From positions 310,001-374,000 of the forward strand of contig NJFT01000009.1 in the NCBI GenBank assembly GCA_002221725.1: a stretch of DNA of 64,000 nt, written 5' to 3'. Made by a program: the position numbers and the translations under genes. Below are positions 45,628 to 56,870 of the stretch, one piece after another (position 1 is the stretch's first letter; every line of letters begins with the position of its first letter). Below the pieces are notes generated by a model that was not told where the DNA came from, made no database searches, and worked only from the letters and a program-made list of their open reading frames with translations. Origin of the DNA: Scedosporium boydii (Eukaryota > Ascomycota > Sordariomycetes > Microascales > Microascaceae).

Positions 45628-46833
45628 ATGTCGTTGTCGGTTAAGCAGCTCAATGCCGATGCCTCCTTCCTCCTAACCTTCGAGGCCCTTGCCGATGCCT
45701 CGTCTCCATACCACCGACCGGAACCATTCACAGTTCTGACGGACCCTTGGATAACGGGCCCCTCAAAGATATTCCACCCCATCCTCGCCCTGACGAACCA
45801 CAAGACAGTAGCTTGCATTTCCAATTTACGGGATCTCCCAGAGCCGGACTTGGTCATCATCAGCCAACATAAGAGTGACCACTGCAACGAGGCTACGTTA
45901 CGGCAGCTGCCGCCGACAGGGACTAAGACCCGGATCTTGGCCGTTGCCCCCGCAGCGAGGCTTATTAGGAGTTGGAACTACTTTGACAAGAACAAGGTTC
46001 TTACCATCCCTCGCTGGGACGAATCATCGTCGAAAGGCACCGTAGTCCGAGTTCCGGTACCCTCGTTTATACCCGGAGGAGAGCCCGGAGAGGTGACTGT
46101 AACTTTCGTCCAGCAAAAAAAGGATATCAGCGGCCTCCATGCCGCCATCGGCATCACATATCGACCGCCCACGACCCGGCGCCCATTCCCTCCTTGGAGC
46201 GTCTTCACGCCCCCGGCGACTCCAAACAGCGCACGGTTCCCCAGCCCGGCCCCCTACCCTCCCACGGCACGAGCACTCCTCTTGGCCCCTCCAACACCAC
46301 CTTCATCCCCACATCCGGCCCGATCCATCCGCGCCGCGCGGTCGACAAACTTTCACCGAGGGATAAGCCCGCATCCGACCCCGACCGCGGGCCGGGTCCC
46401 CGCCCTCTCTGTCATCTTCTCACCGCACGGCATCTCCTACCGCAGCCTCGAGCCCTACGTAAAAAATCACCTCATCCCAGAATCCGCCCTCCCGCTGACG
46501 GCTCTCCTCCACTGCTTCGACGCGGTGTCAAACCCCTGGTGGCTCGGCGGAAACATCAGCTCCGGCGTCCCGGCCGGGCAGGAGACGGCCTTGGCGCTCA
46601 ACGCCCGAGCCTGGGTGAGTGCCCATGACGGGGACAAGGATGTCAGCGGCCTCATGACGAAGATGCTCAGGGCGAGGAGGTATGCGCGCGAAGAGGTCCT
46701 CGAAGTCTTGGCCCCGACTGGGAAGGGATCTGGTACTCGAGGCGAGGGGGAGACGGAGGTGGTGATGCTGGGGACGGGCGAAGAGATTGTGCTCTGCCGA
46801 GAGGGGCTCATCGGCGGCGGTGAGAAACGTTGA
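45628..46833 (+). CDS. Metallo-beta-lactamase-fold protein with a degenerate metal motif
   Basis: One exon encodes 401 residues from the ATG at 45628 (MSLSVKQLNADASFLLTFEA). The MBL-type start is seen in FTVLTDPWITGPS, followed by LVIISQHKSDHCNEATLRQL where HxHxDH is expected, then ARLIRSWNYF, LSVIFSPHGISY and a late SAHDGDKD. These resemble the UlaG-like branch of the superfamily. Only H-x-x-D-H of the metal motif is present, so zinc binding and catalysis are uncertain. A Pro/Ser-rich insert of about 70 residues (PPWSVFTPPATPNSARFPSP onward) interrupts the fold after strand TVTFVQQKKDISGLHAAIGI. The frame is open for 21 codons upstream without an ATG. Substrate is unknown. It converges with the PEF gene and lies beside the 7-kb gene-poor island. 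Confidence 0.78.
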   Translation: MSLSVKQLNADASFLLTFEALADASSPYHRPEPFTVLTDPWITGPSKIFHPILALTNHKTVACISNLRDLPEPDLVIISQHKSDHCNEATLRQLPPTGTKTRILAVAPAARLIRSWNYFDKNKVLTIPRWDESSSKGTVVRVPVPSFIPGGEPGEVTVTFVQQKKDISGLHAAIGITYRPPTTRRPFPPWSVFTPPATPNSARFPSPAPYPPTARALLLAPPTPPSSPHPARSIRAARSTNFHRGISPHPTPTAGRVPALSVIFSPHGISYRSLEPYVKNHLIPESALPLTALLHCFDAVSNPWWLGGNISSGVPAGQETALALNARAWVSAHDGDKDVSGLMTKMLRARRYAREEVLEVLAPTGKGSGTRGEGETEVVMLGTGEEIVLCREGLIGGGEKR

Positions 46834-47643
46834 ACTAACTTTGATTTCTGGTGAAACTTTGGATTGGGAAATGGATACTGCTTTTTGGGGAACGGCTGTT
46901 CTTTGGCTTTCGGGATGGCGTATTTGATTTTAATGATTCCAAGTTGGTTTACAGCACATGGATGGCATATTCTGGCTGGGTTTTGTGAGAATTTCTCTTT
47001 GATACGAGTTACGGCACACCGAGATGGAATATACCCATGATGGCACAGGGCGGGACTGGAGAGGGACCAGGCGTCCCCAAGGATTTGCAAGTCTTGTTAT
47101 ATCGCATATCAGATTGGGCACGAGAGGCTAGTTAACACATGGAAATGGTGATACGCATATCATAATAACAAGAGCCATTTAATGTAGCCCTTGAGAATGT
47201 TGCAATTGTCCATTAGAGGTCTCTAACTTGCTGTTTCATAATCCGCATCACAATCACTTCACATCGGTATGTGTTAAGAAAGGAGGGCTGTTAACGTTCT
47301 TCTATTGCTCGTGCTATTTGCTCGTGCTAGGGTATCCGTTTGTCCTAGGACCAGGCCTATCGCCTCCATGGAATGTTTGCAAAAGGTTCGTCAGGGATGT
47401 ACTTCCTTCCATCCTCCCCTAGCCATGACTTTTTGCTCCTGCTCTGATGAATCTGAGAGAGTGTACATATCAAGAAGAAAAGGACCAAAAAAGAGAGAGA
47501 AATTTGAGGAACGGAAAGAGGAGCAGAAAAAAAAAGAAAAGAAAATCAATGGAAAACAAAAAAGAAAAAATGCAAATAGCCACTCCTGTTGGCCGGCACA
47601 CGTAGACCTGAGTAGGCCACATAAATGTAGAGCAGAGCAGATT
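46834..47643. other. Convergent intergenic region, no gene seen
   Basis: 810 bases between two 3' ends; A-rich from 47470 to 47570, probably the 3' untranslated part of the PEF gene. No further feature. Confidence 0.5.
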
Positions 47644-48730
47644 CTACTTCATCTGCTTCAAAATCTCGCTCAAGAAGTCCTCGAAGCTCAGAGTGATATA
47701 GCCGTCCCGGTCATCATCATACTTCTTGAATACATCCGTCATCCTCTTCAAAGAGATGCATGCTTGGACAAACAGGTCAAAGCTCATGACTCCCTCGCCA
47801 CGCTTATCATACGTCCTAAAGAGCAACTCGACGAAGCCGGGTGTAAGACGATATCGGAAGGCAATGAGAGCATTCGTGAACTCGGGAAGAGATATGTTTC
47901 CAGAGCGGTCGACATCGAAGCGGTCGAAGAGGGTGCGCCAGGAGGCAAGGAATGACCAGAGGCCGCAGAACTCTTCGAACCCAATTGTACCGGAGCGATC
48001 AGAGTCGAACATGCGAATCATCATTCGAACAGTTTGCGGGTCGAAGGAAGTCCAGTCTCCGTTGACCAGGGCTGCGCTAAGCTCAGCCTCGGAAAGCTGA
48101 CCGGTGCCTAGAAAAATACGAAGGTACGTTAGCTGCCTGCAAGGAGAACGAACGACGGCGCAAAGAAATGGATCAAGTAACATACCATCTTTATCAACGG
48201 CGCGAAACAATGGTAAGAGCTTCGGGTCGGCTGCGCCAGAAAGAGCGGCGTCTGGCGAAGGAGGCGGCCTGTTGTCTGTGGGTGGCCGGGTATGATGGGT
48301 CGGTCGCGGTCCTCCCGCGGTCGGCGGGGGAGAAGTCGCACCGTAGTTGTGAGGATGAGTGGGACTTAGTCTATGATGGGCTCCTTCGCGTGAGTCGTGG
48401 CGACGATGAGAGCTTTGGCTCCCTGAAGGGCGTAGGTCCTGGCGGGGCAGTGGCGGGGCAGGTTTACTATCATACCCATTGTACTTGGAAGAACCACCAC
48501 CAGATTTCTGCGAAACGTAAGGTCAGATCCGTCGCATTGGATATAGTCAGGAGGCCAGGAAGCTGGGTGGTTGGACTGCTCTTACGTTCTCAGGCTCTGC
48601 GAACCTAGCGACGCACGAATGTCAGTAGCTGTCCTTGGACTAGGATCGCGGAGGTTAGTTGGGAAAGAGGGAGAGGGAGAGGCACGCACCTTGGAAGCTC
48701 ATCTGGGTTGTAGGATCTGTTGTACGCCAT
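47644..48730 (-). CDS. PEF1: Penta-EF-hand calcium-binding protein (PEF1/ALG-2 type)
   Basis: Four exons on the minus strand, 48730-48690, 48604-48586 (only 19 nt), 48507-48186 and 48107-47644, give 281 residues with closed phases. The first 110 residues begin MAYNRSYNPDELPRF and are Pro, Ser and His-rich, as in PEF proteins. Five EF-hands follow: DKDGTGQLSEAE, DSDRSGTIGFEE and DVDRSGNISLPE are canonical 12-residue loops; DKRGEGVMSFDL is degenerate; the last, DDDRDGYITLSFED, carries an insertion typical of the fifth, dimerising hand. EF1 is split by the last intron inside its loop (VDKD/G). Yeast Pef1 and animal ALG-2 are Ca2+ sensors in bud growth, cation homeostasis and vesicle traffic. The 19-nt exon is required: skipping it breaks the frame. 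Confidence 0.93.
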
Positions 48731-49113
48731 GACGGATGTGGGTTGCCGATGTCGCGAGATTCAAGCTAGGCCTTTTTCTTCTAACTCGTTAGAAACGGAC
48801 ACGATGAACGGGTCCAGCAGACTCTGATTATATATTCGTCGTCTTCTGCATGAGGCGACTCGGCTAAGGCGAGGATTATCAGCACCAGATCACCGTGGCG
48901 CAATGAAATTGAGGCCGGGAAGGCTCAAAGGGCGGGGTCAGCAGCACGAGCGGAGCCCCAAATTTGATAGTCGCCAAGGCTCGAGTTCCAAGGCGATCCC
49001 GGTGGAAGAATCGGCAAGAGCTTTGAAGATGGATTCTAGTTTTTTCTTTGTTGCTGAGGAGTGTGGAGTGTCTGTTTTGACTACGCGACTACGCCAAGGC
49101 GAGTTTGAGGATG

Positions 49114-49129
49114 TACGAAGTACGAAGTA
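49114..49129. repeat. Two overlapping TACGAAGTA copies with 7-bp period
   Basis: TACGAAG is repeated twice and followed by TACGTAACGTAA, so the 9-mer occurs at 49114 and 49121 sharing two bases. Confidence 0.9.
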
Positions 49130-49785
49130 CGTAACGTAAAAGTAGATGTGAGCACAATGCACGAAAGTATCAGGATGTGAGTACGTGAGTACATCGCGGA
49201 CAATAGAGGGGCTCAAATCAAATCCAATTTCTCAGCCAAGAGGAGCTGATGTAATGGCCTGGTGCGGCTTGGGGACTTGGACTTGGTCCAAGACTCAGCA
49301 AAGTCCCCGGCATGGCTCAAGCGGAAGCAACGATGGAGGTTGCAGGGGTTACGAGGAACCTCGAGAAGGGAGGGGGAATTGTGGAAGGATCAACAACCTA
49401 GTGTTTTTGCAGGACGCAGGCTGTCTCAGATCATCCCATTGATATTAGCGAGGGATGCGGCATGCAAACGACTCTTCTACTCTTAAACTCTCATCAGTCG
49501 GTGCGTACCGTTTAGCCGCTGCTACCCCTGTTTGCAACCCCTCCTGCAGCCTCGACACTCTCAACAAACGAGAGTCGAAACACATTGACTGCTGCGAATG
49601 GTGAAGCATTGTCGACTATACACTAAATAAAGTACGCGCAATCCCAAAACTTCTCAGACGTCGGAGAAGGGCTTGGGAATGTCATAGTAGTCAGACTTGC
49701 GATCAAAACCTAGCACACGAGGTTTACACCGAAAACCGATATACAGTAGGCCTCAAGCTGTTTGTGTAGGCGTGTGATGAATCAT

Positions 49786-50058
49786 TCAATTGTTTAAGTG
49801 TGAATAACATTCGGAAGAGAGCAATAAGATGCGGGCACTTGGACAGACACTCCCCTCTCCCCGGAACACGCAATAGGGCCCACCTAGAATCCAACCTCTG
49901 TTGACGTTGAGCTCGCTCTTGACTACGAAAGCAACCAGTGGGCTGCCCAAGGTTAAGGAGAGCGACTGCCTTGGGTCACAAGTCAAATCTCCTAGAATTT
50001 GATATTTTGTTCTAGAGTCATAAATCGTATATTGCCCTATACAGGCATTTATTAGCAT
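49786..50058 (-). pseudogene. Possible coding remnant, 90 codons
   Basis: The frame reads YTIYDSRTKYQILGDLTCDP and later LTLGSPLVAFVVKSELNVNR, more protein-like than neighbouring frames. No family is recognised, no partner exon with matching phase was found, and the flanks are AT-rich. A remnant or chance are equally possible. Confidence 0.18.
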
Positions 50059-51280
50059 TCCGATCTTCCTTTAATATTGCGTCGGCTCTTTCCGAACTCT
50101 ACCGCATCCCTGGATTGTCTTGGCAGGTCCGGCATCCCGCCGTTACCAGAGCGTTGGAAAATTAGTGGAGAGGATCACCTCAACCTGGCCCCACGATAAT
50201 TTCAATCGTCGCTTCGGCTGCTGGGAGTTTATCCTTTCCATCATTGATCTTTTATTCTAGAAAGAATAGGGTCTGGGGCCTCTCATATGAGCCATCCTAT
50301 ATTCCGATGACTAGCTTCAAAATTCTCTTTCCTTACCTTCAAGTTGACGATTCAATCCATCTCGAATCTTACGCGTTTTAGAACATGCACATTGCTGCCA
50401 TGCAGCAAACCCAGATCTGAGACCTGAAGACTATCTCGGTATGGAGCAATGATCTCAACGGGCCCATCTCGAAGGCATTATTTCTCGCCCAGATTCGTTA
50501 CAGTTTCTCGGTAGATCACCATCTAGAAACAAGGAGCCGTTGTACTCCCAGGTAGTAGATAAATGCGTGGTAGAACTGGAGGCCTGTCACCTTGTACTTG
50601 ACGAAAGGAGCTATTCGCAAATCTCGTCTACCATTAGCCACAAGAAGTCTCAAGTTGTGACCAGTCTTCGGTATTCTTGACTCGACCCATGAGCAGTGAG
50701 AATGTTGACATAGGAGAGGGTATGGTTAAGCGGACGCCAATGTTCAGATAGCGAGCTGTTACTGGGGCCTGGGCCATGGCAGTCAGTCTGGTTCAATATC
50801 TTCGCCAACCCGGTGATTGTGACAGTTTCGATACTTCTGTTATTAGTGTCACTTAGGTCTGGCAGAGGCATTAATACAATACACAATTTCGGGTTCTTGA
50901 ATATTCCCAATGGAGAGGTCAAAGTCGTCCCTATGGTGACCGGATATAGATTAAACAGTGTATGTAGCTCACATAGATTCAGCTCTGGCGGCATGGCATC
51001 AAAGTGCAGACTCATTTAAGGATCCAATGATCCCAAACTCGGTTTGTGGGGCGCATGAGCCTGGCTAGACATTTAATATCAAAGAACTCAGACAACTGGA
51101 TAGGGAAAAGGGAGATTTTTGCCCCCAGATTAACAACTTGTTCGTTCGGTGCAAGAGCTGATTTCGGTGAAGGCGGGTTGGTCGCCAATTTTAATGAGGA
51201 CTTCGATTCCGCATATCCTTCAATGTTGCCATTTCAGCGCCAAGACGGGGAAAAAAGAACTTTTTAAAAAATCCAAAATT

Positions 51281-51301
51281 TATATATATATATATATATA
51301 A
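51281..51301. repeat. TA dinucleotide microsatellite
   Basis: About ten TA units lie within an AT-rich stretch of roughly 70 bases upstream of the ChaC gene. Confidence 0.9.
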
Positions 51302-51809
51302 AGAAATCGCATTCATTTGTACAACGGATTTGACTAGATATCAATTGATATTTGATCAATGATGGATCAGCCCTCACGGTTGGGTTTCACTGAGCACCTT
51401 AAGCGCTGTTCTGCCCCTGTCCTCGGGCCTCAGCGGAGGAAGAGAGGAAGCGTCGACGCAACCTCGAGGACGTCCTTGGGCGGCGGTCTAGTGTTAATTG
51501 ATCAAATCTCTGGATCTCAGATCAAATCTCTGCAGGCTGTTAAGTCCCATCGTTTGTCATACAAAGCACGTAATTGCATTTGCCCGCCCCGAATCCACTT
51601 TTGCTGCCGCCGGCTCCCCCCAACCCAAGCCACTTGACCAACATAAGAATACCCAACATCGACGTCTGGTAAACCTGCACTCTCCTTCCTGTTAGTTTTG
51701 CCGGGGAATAGAAAAAAAAATCAGATCGATACCTCTGCTGTTGCGCCAACTGAGTTCCATCACTTATTTATCCAGATCTGGTCGCTTACCGTCCTTTTTC
51801 CTGTTACTC

Positions 51810-53261
51810 ATGGATACGTTAACCACGGATGGCGCTGAATTTTGGCTCTTTGGTTATGGGTATGTCAAATGTCAAATGTCACAGTGGCTGTGGCTCCTTC
51901 CACACTTACAATCTCCGTGCCGCCCCCTTCATTGTTCCTTCCCGTCCCCTTCACTGCCCCCTTCCCCGCTCTTTCCGAGCCTCGTGTTCTCAAGCAGCGG
52001 GCTAAGGATTGGACTTTCAACATCAAAATACTTCATCTACCTCGCCCACCCATATCTTCTCTTCCTGGCTCCCCTCTGCGAAGGGAGGGCTTATACAAGG
52101 AGGGAGCTCCTTGCTCTCTCGGAGAATGGCGGGAGCGACCCTACCACGGGGTAGACAACAATAGCCCAATCGCCATGGAGAAGCATTTGCATACCCCTTT
52201 ACAACACGGGGATCTTCGGACTCCCTCCATTGCTTTCGTCTTCTCCGTCGACGCCGCACTTTTTCATCTCTGACAGTCGTTTTTTTGTCACCACTTTAGG
52301 AGCTTGATATGGAAGCCCCCTCCACACTTCGGTAGCTTTACCCCATCCCCATGTTTCACGCCTAAGACGTTAGGGAATCTCCAGAAATTCCTGACTGGGA
52401 TTCATTTCAAAACGCAGATCGGAGGGTTCCCGGCTGGGTGACCGGTTACGTCCGTAGATTCTGGCAGGTATGTTCCCCTCCTTGTTCACAGAGAATACGT
52501 CTGAGTGTCTGAGGGCAAAGACCACACCTTCAAGAATTTCGAACGTTCACGTATTCTAATGACCGGCGCTAGGCGAGGTAAATACACTCAAGAGAGCCAC
52601 TATCAGGGCGTCCTCATAGCGTCCTCATACCTCTTTGAAGAATACTCGAGGTAGACTAACTATAGGAAATATTAACAGTCAAGACCACCGTGGGACACCT
52701 GAAGCTCCAGGAAGAGTTGTTACTTTAATCGAGCGCGAATACTGGCAAAGCCTGACCGACCATCACCAGTCTGCTCCCGAAAGGGTTTGGGGCGTTGCTT
52801 ACCGAATAGAGCGTGAGAAGGTTGCTGAGGTAAAGGATTATCTTGACATCCGTGAGATCAACGGATACTCTATACAATATGCTTCCTTTTATCCTGCCAA
52901 GGGCGAATCCGCTATCCGGACGCTTGTATACATCGGAACTCCCGACAACGACCAGTTTACCGGTGTTCAGGAGCCACAGGCTCTTTCGGAGCACATCACT
53001 CGAAGCCACGGCCCGTCAGGGCCGAACATCGAGTATCTTCTCAGTCTCGAAGCCGCATTAGATGCACTGGGCCCTGAGGCTGGCGATGAGCATGTCTCCG
53101 ACCTCTCAAGTCGAGCGAGGGCTATTTTGGGACTTGCCGAAGAACCCGCGAGCAACATTGCCATTGCCATCAAGGCAGAGACGGCCATGTCCAGTGAACA
53201 TGAACCCTTCAAGCAAGAACACAGCATTGACGAGCAGGAGGAAACCGAGAAGGATTCCTAA
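51810..53261 (+). CDS. ChaC-family glutathione-specific gamma-glutamylcyclotransferase with a 5-nt exon
   Basis: Five exons, 51810-51859, 52300-52331, 52418-52467, 52573-52577 and 52679-53261, give 239 residues. Conserved pieces assemble across the joins: FWLFGYG/SLIWKPPPHF/DRRVPGWV, then YVRRFWQ/AS/QDHRGTPEAPGR. The GYGSL substrate loop is at residues 15-19 and the likely catalytic acid is E105 in LDIREINGY. ChaC enzymes cleave glutathione to 5-oxoproline and Cys-Gly in the cytosol. The residues A and S need the bases GCGAG at 52573-52577, flanked by CTAG and GTAAAT, with a CTAAT branch site upstream. Without it exon 3 (phase 0) and exon 5 do not share a frame. Introns either side are 105 and 101 nt. 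Intron 1 is 440 nt, long for this genome. The 60-residue C-terminal tail is acidic and probably disordered. Confidence 0.9.
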
Positions 53262-54299
53262 GAAATGCCGAGATTTTGCGTCGATAATAGTTGACCGCAT
53301 TGTGCTGAATCGGGTGGTTAAGAACACGGCGTTGAAAAGAGGACGGCTTGCCGACTTACCCTGAGTAGTCACTCAATGATCATGCCTCCACTTCCGATGG
53401 CGGGAATCGCCCAGTTCATGGAAGAGCTGGAAAGCAAGTCAGTCGGGATAGATTTACTTTTCTTGGGGGAGTTAACAATCTGGTCCTCCATCCACGACAC
53501 CTTCTGTTGCCCGCCGTTTTGTTCTATCATAGCCTCATAGCCTAAACGAAGACTCATAACAGCCGCTCCTTACCTTTCACCAGTTGGTTATTCCTTTGAG
53601 ACCTCTACCTCACTACGCTTCTTCCCACCCTTTCCTGGGGATAGTTGGCTCCGCAGCACATATCCGAACACACTGAAGGACGATACACTTGACAGGCATA
53701 GACCGGGCACGCTCGCCTATTCGCTTATAGGCCTCGAAAAAGCGAACCGGATCCGAGAAAAAGAAGAGACGCCGAGCAGAAGATAAACAAATGCGTAGGT
53801 TCAATGCAGACATAAAACATGGACTCTCGAGCAAGGATAAGAAAACGAAAACATGCAACAAGACCGAGTTCCCCGTTCCTCCCCATCAAAAGACAGAATA
53901 CAAGCATTCGTAACTGAGCGGCCGTATCAAACAATCTCGCCCTCCCCTTTCCTTTTTCTCCCTCATTTTCTTTCGCCCGATACTCATATGCCTTGAACAC
54001 ATCCCTTGATCCATTTTAACCCATTTTTTTTTCTTCCCAGTTCCCAACCTCCATCTAGTTGACCCAAGAAGACCGTACACATGCTGACCCAAGGTATTTT
54101 CGTTGGCAAATACTTCTCACTGATTGCTTGATCGTACAAGCGAACACGAAATGGGAGGCTCGGATAGGATATGACATATTCTGTTGGTGACTACTGAATC
54201 AATGACTCAGAGCTCTCAGAGCACCGAACTCGTGGATCTCGGTTCTCGGCAAGGCGACAAAGAGGACTAGCGCAAGACTCGATGGTATTCTGGTGGAGT
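53262..54299. other. Convergent intergenic region, no gene seen
   Basis: About 1 kb between the ChaC and RRM genes' 3' ends. The 82- and 91-codon frames near 53613-54000 (-) lack conserved content. T-rich stretches around 54025 probably belong to 3' ends. Confidence 0.5.
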
Positions 54300-55213
54300 T
54301 TAGTAGCCGCCGCGACCACCGTTGCTGTTTCCCCCTTGGGGCATTTGATGTGGCGGCGGCTGGTTAGGATCGGGGTAGACATATTGAGGCGGGTACCCTA
54401 GCCGCCATCAGCAAGACGGTTTGAAATAATAATGAGTCGGTAATGGCCGAACCGGGAACCTACCTTGAGGCACACCATATGGCTGTTGGGGGTATCCCCG
54501 GCCATACACCTGAGGCGGCATGTTCATTCCTGGCATCGGATACCCTTGGGGAGCACCATACGGCATCGGAGGCGCGCCGTAGCCTCCTCCACGACCCATA
54601 TAGGGCGGAGCGGCTCCTCGACCGACGTTCGTTCTCGGGCCATTGTCAGAGGCCTTGTCAACGCGGATCGTTCGTCCATCAAAGCTGAATGTTGCATTAG
54701 CCAGGCTGCGGGTTTTCCTCCCACGAAAAGCTCTCAAAAGTGGGAAAGGGAAATGGAAAGGGTAATCGCAATAAGGCATCCGTACTCGACATTGTTCATC
54801 GCTGCAATAGCCTTCTGAGCGTCCGCTTCCTGAGTGTAGCGAACGAATCCAAACCCCCGGCTACGGCCAGTGTCCCTATCCTTAACAACCACCTTTTCGC
54901 AATCGACACACGCCGCCAATCGTTAGACTTATTATTTCCACTCGCTTTCTGCGTTCAAGAGAAGATGGAGAAGGCTTCCATGGACCACCCAAGGTCTAGT
55001 CTGGGGGCCAGTTTAATGCTGGACAGCGCAAGGCGGTGATAGGACTTACAGCTTCCTCGACGGGGCCAAACTCTTCGAACTTCTGACGCAGAGTAGCCTC
55101 CTCTGTGTGCCATGCTAGGCCTCTATACAAATCGATTCATCAGGCGCTAGGCTCAACAAGATGCGACCACCAACTTCTTGACTTGAAGCTTACCCGATAA
55201 ATAACTTCGACAT
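54300..55213 (-). CDS. RRM-containing glycine-rich RNA-binding protein
   Basis: Five exons on the minus strand, 55213-55194 (20 nt), 55122-55050, 54892-54786, 54684-54464 and 54397-54300, give 172 residues; every phase closes. One RRM fills residues 1-80: RNP2 LFIGGLAWHT near the start, RNP1 [10 protein letters not shown], and [13 protein letters not shown]. The tail is Gly, Pro, Tyr and Met-rich ([20 protein letters not shown]), ending [10 protein letters not shown]. The layout is that of small glycine-rich RRM proteins related to cold-inducible CIRBP and plant GRP7, which bind RNA and are often controlled by alternative splicing; that regulation is not shown here. The exon 3 donor GTACGG gives NNV-D-FDGR; reading past it gives a stop soon after. 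The low-complexity tail suggests a capacity to phase-separate (inference). Confidence 0.92.
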
Positions 55214-56839
55214 GTTCGGGCACTATTCCTGTTCTGCGACTCGGTCAGGATTGTTTTCATCACGGTTTTCTCTGGCATATGTTCTGCAGACATCCAAAAT
55301 GCACCCCCGAGCCCTCCATGAAAAAACGCCGCAGTTTCCTTGTTAAACGGGGTTTGCTACCGAATTTTCAAGGGGAGCCACGGAACGAAAGAGAGTGAAG
55401 AGGGAGCCCCCAACAAAGACAAAATGGACAATGGATTTGGGGGGGATAGCCTTTGATGGGATGCCGCGATATTCGCTGCAGAGAGTCTCTGCCACCGACC
55501 TTGTTTTCTTCCTTGATATACCGGCGTGAATGTTTAGAGACTAGTAGAAGTCGCTCGCGCGTTGAAAATTCGGAATCCGAGATAAGGACGGATGGAATCC
55601 AAGCCCTCAGATGAGCTTCCCTTTACCTACGAAAGAACGTTTTGGGATGAGACCTTGGCAGTTCTTGATGACTGAAATGGAGGGGAGCGCTGTTGGAGAG
55701 TGCCCGATGACGCTAAGGTAGGGGAAGGCTGGCCAATTTTTATCCTGATCAGCGGCGGCGGGATAAATAGAGCAACGGAGAAAGAAGGCGGCGGGTTCCG
55801 TCGCCTAGGCAAGATATGTGGTTAAGATGCAGGGGATATAAGAGCGAAGGTGTGCTGGCACAGTGGCAGCAAGTATGGGCGGTGGGAGATTGAGTACTTG
55901 TAAGTTGAGTATGGTGAGCTTGAGGGGTGAATGGTTTGGAGTAACACCTGGCCTTAAAGAATGAGGGAAGAGCTTTCGGGAGAAAGGGAAGGTCAATCAA
56001 GGAGCAGGGGTTTAATCTGTTGTAGTCTTCTCGTGAGCCTACTGGCTGGCTTGGGGAGTTGGGGATTGAGGAGGAGAGGGGGTGAATAGGTTGATTGAAT
56101 TAGGCGAAGAACCGACGACAACCTCCACCTCCATCCATCTCACAACCCTATCTGGGGTAGGGGACGGAATGCGACTGTTTCGCTGCTTCACTTCGGGTCC
56201 TTGACCAGGACGACCGTGGGCGATCGACGGGGCAGCCGCAAGCCCAATTCGGCTCGTGGCAGGGTACGTGATGTCCATCAATGTTTCGACCAGCATGAGT
56301 GGCAGGCATGGTATGTTCCCCTTTCCAAACAAGCATCAAACAGGCGGCGAACGCGAAAAGGCGACGGATGGAGTCGAGTCGCAGAAAGTCTGCTAGCGAC
56401 TGTTGCCAACTACGACCCTACGACCCTACAACCTCTTTGCTCCTTTGCTATACGGTGTGTGTGCCAGGCAACTTACACGCCCCTTACCCCTCCCCCTCAC
56501 CTCGCAAGCCCACACATCCACACATCCCACATCCCTACCACCCCTTTGCCGCACCCCCAGCAGAAGACCCTCTCCTCTAGTCCTATTCGGGGCAGTCTGC
56601 GTGCGATGCACTGATATCTATTGTTTTGAGCAGGGTGGTAGGACTGACCCTTTCCGACCTATTAGACATACTATATCGAGATGAGGGGGATGGCCAAGTG
56701 AGGTAGATCACACCTTTCGTCACCTTACAGAGCTATGCATCTTCGAAAGCCATGAGATAATACCTCGACGGTTACAGATTTTCAAGCCTGACAATGGACC
56801 CCGGGTGTAAGTACGAAGTACAAAGATGGAGGGGGGAGC

Positions 56840-56870
56840 GAGAGAGAGAGAGTGTGTGAGTGAGTGTGTG
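56840..56870. repeat. GA/GT dinucleotide microsatellite
   Basis: About seven GA units pass into GTGTGTGAGTGAGTGTGTG just downstream of a TACGAAGTA element. Confidence 0.85.

Larger units (their letters stand above)
48731..51809. other. Gene-poor 3.1-kb divergent region
   Basis: No supportable gene. Overlapping TACGAAGTA sites occur at 49114-49129 and a TA microsatellite at 51281-51301. From about 49600 to 51350 the DNA is AT-richer than its surroundings. Two protein-like minus-strand open frames (49786-50058 and 50650-51015) could be decayed coding sequence. Confidence 0.5.

Noticed and set aside
47305..47955. Plus-strand open frame of 216 codons
   Set aside because: It overlaps the PEF gene antisense, and its first half is Lys/Glu low complexity.
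50650..51015. Minus-strand open frame of 121 codons
   Set aside because: Protein-like in places but AT-rich surroundings, no splice partner and no family recognised; insufficient to call a gene.
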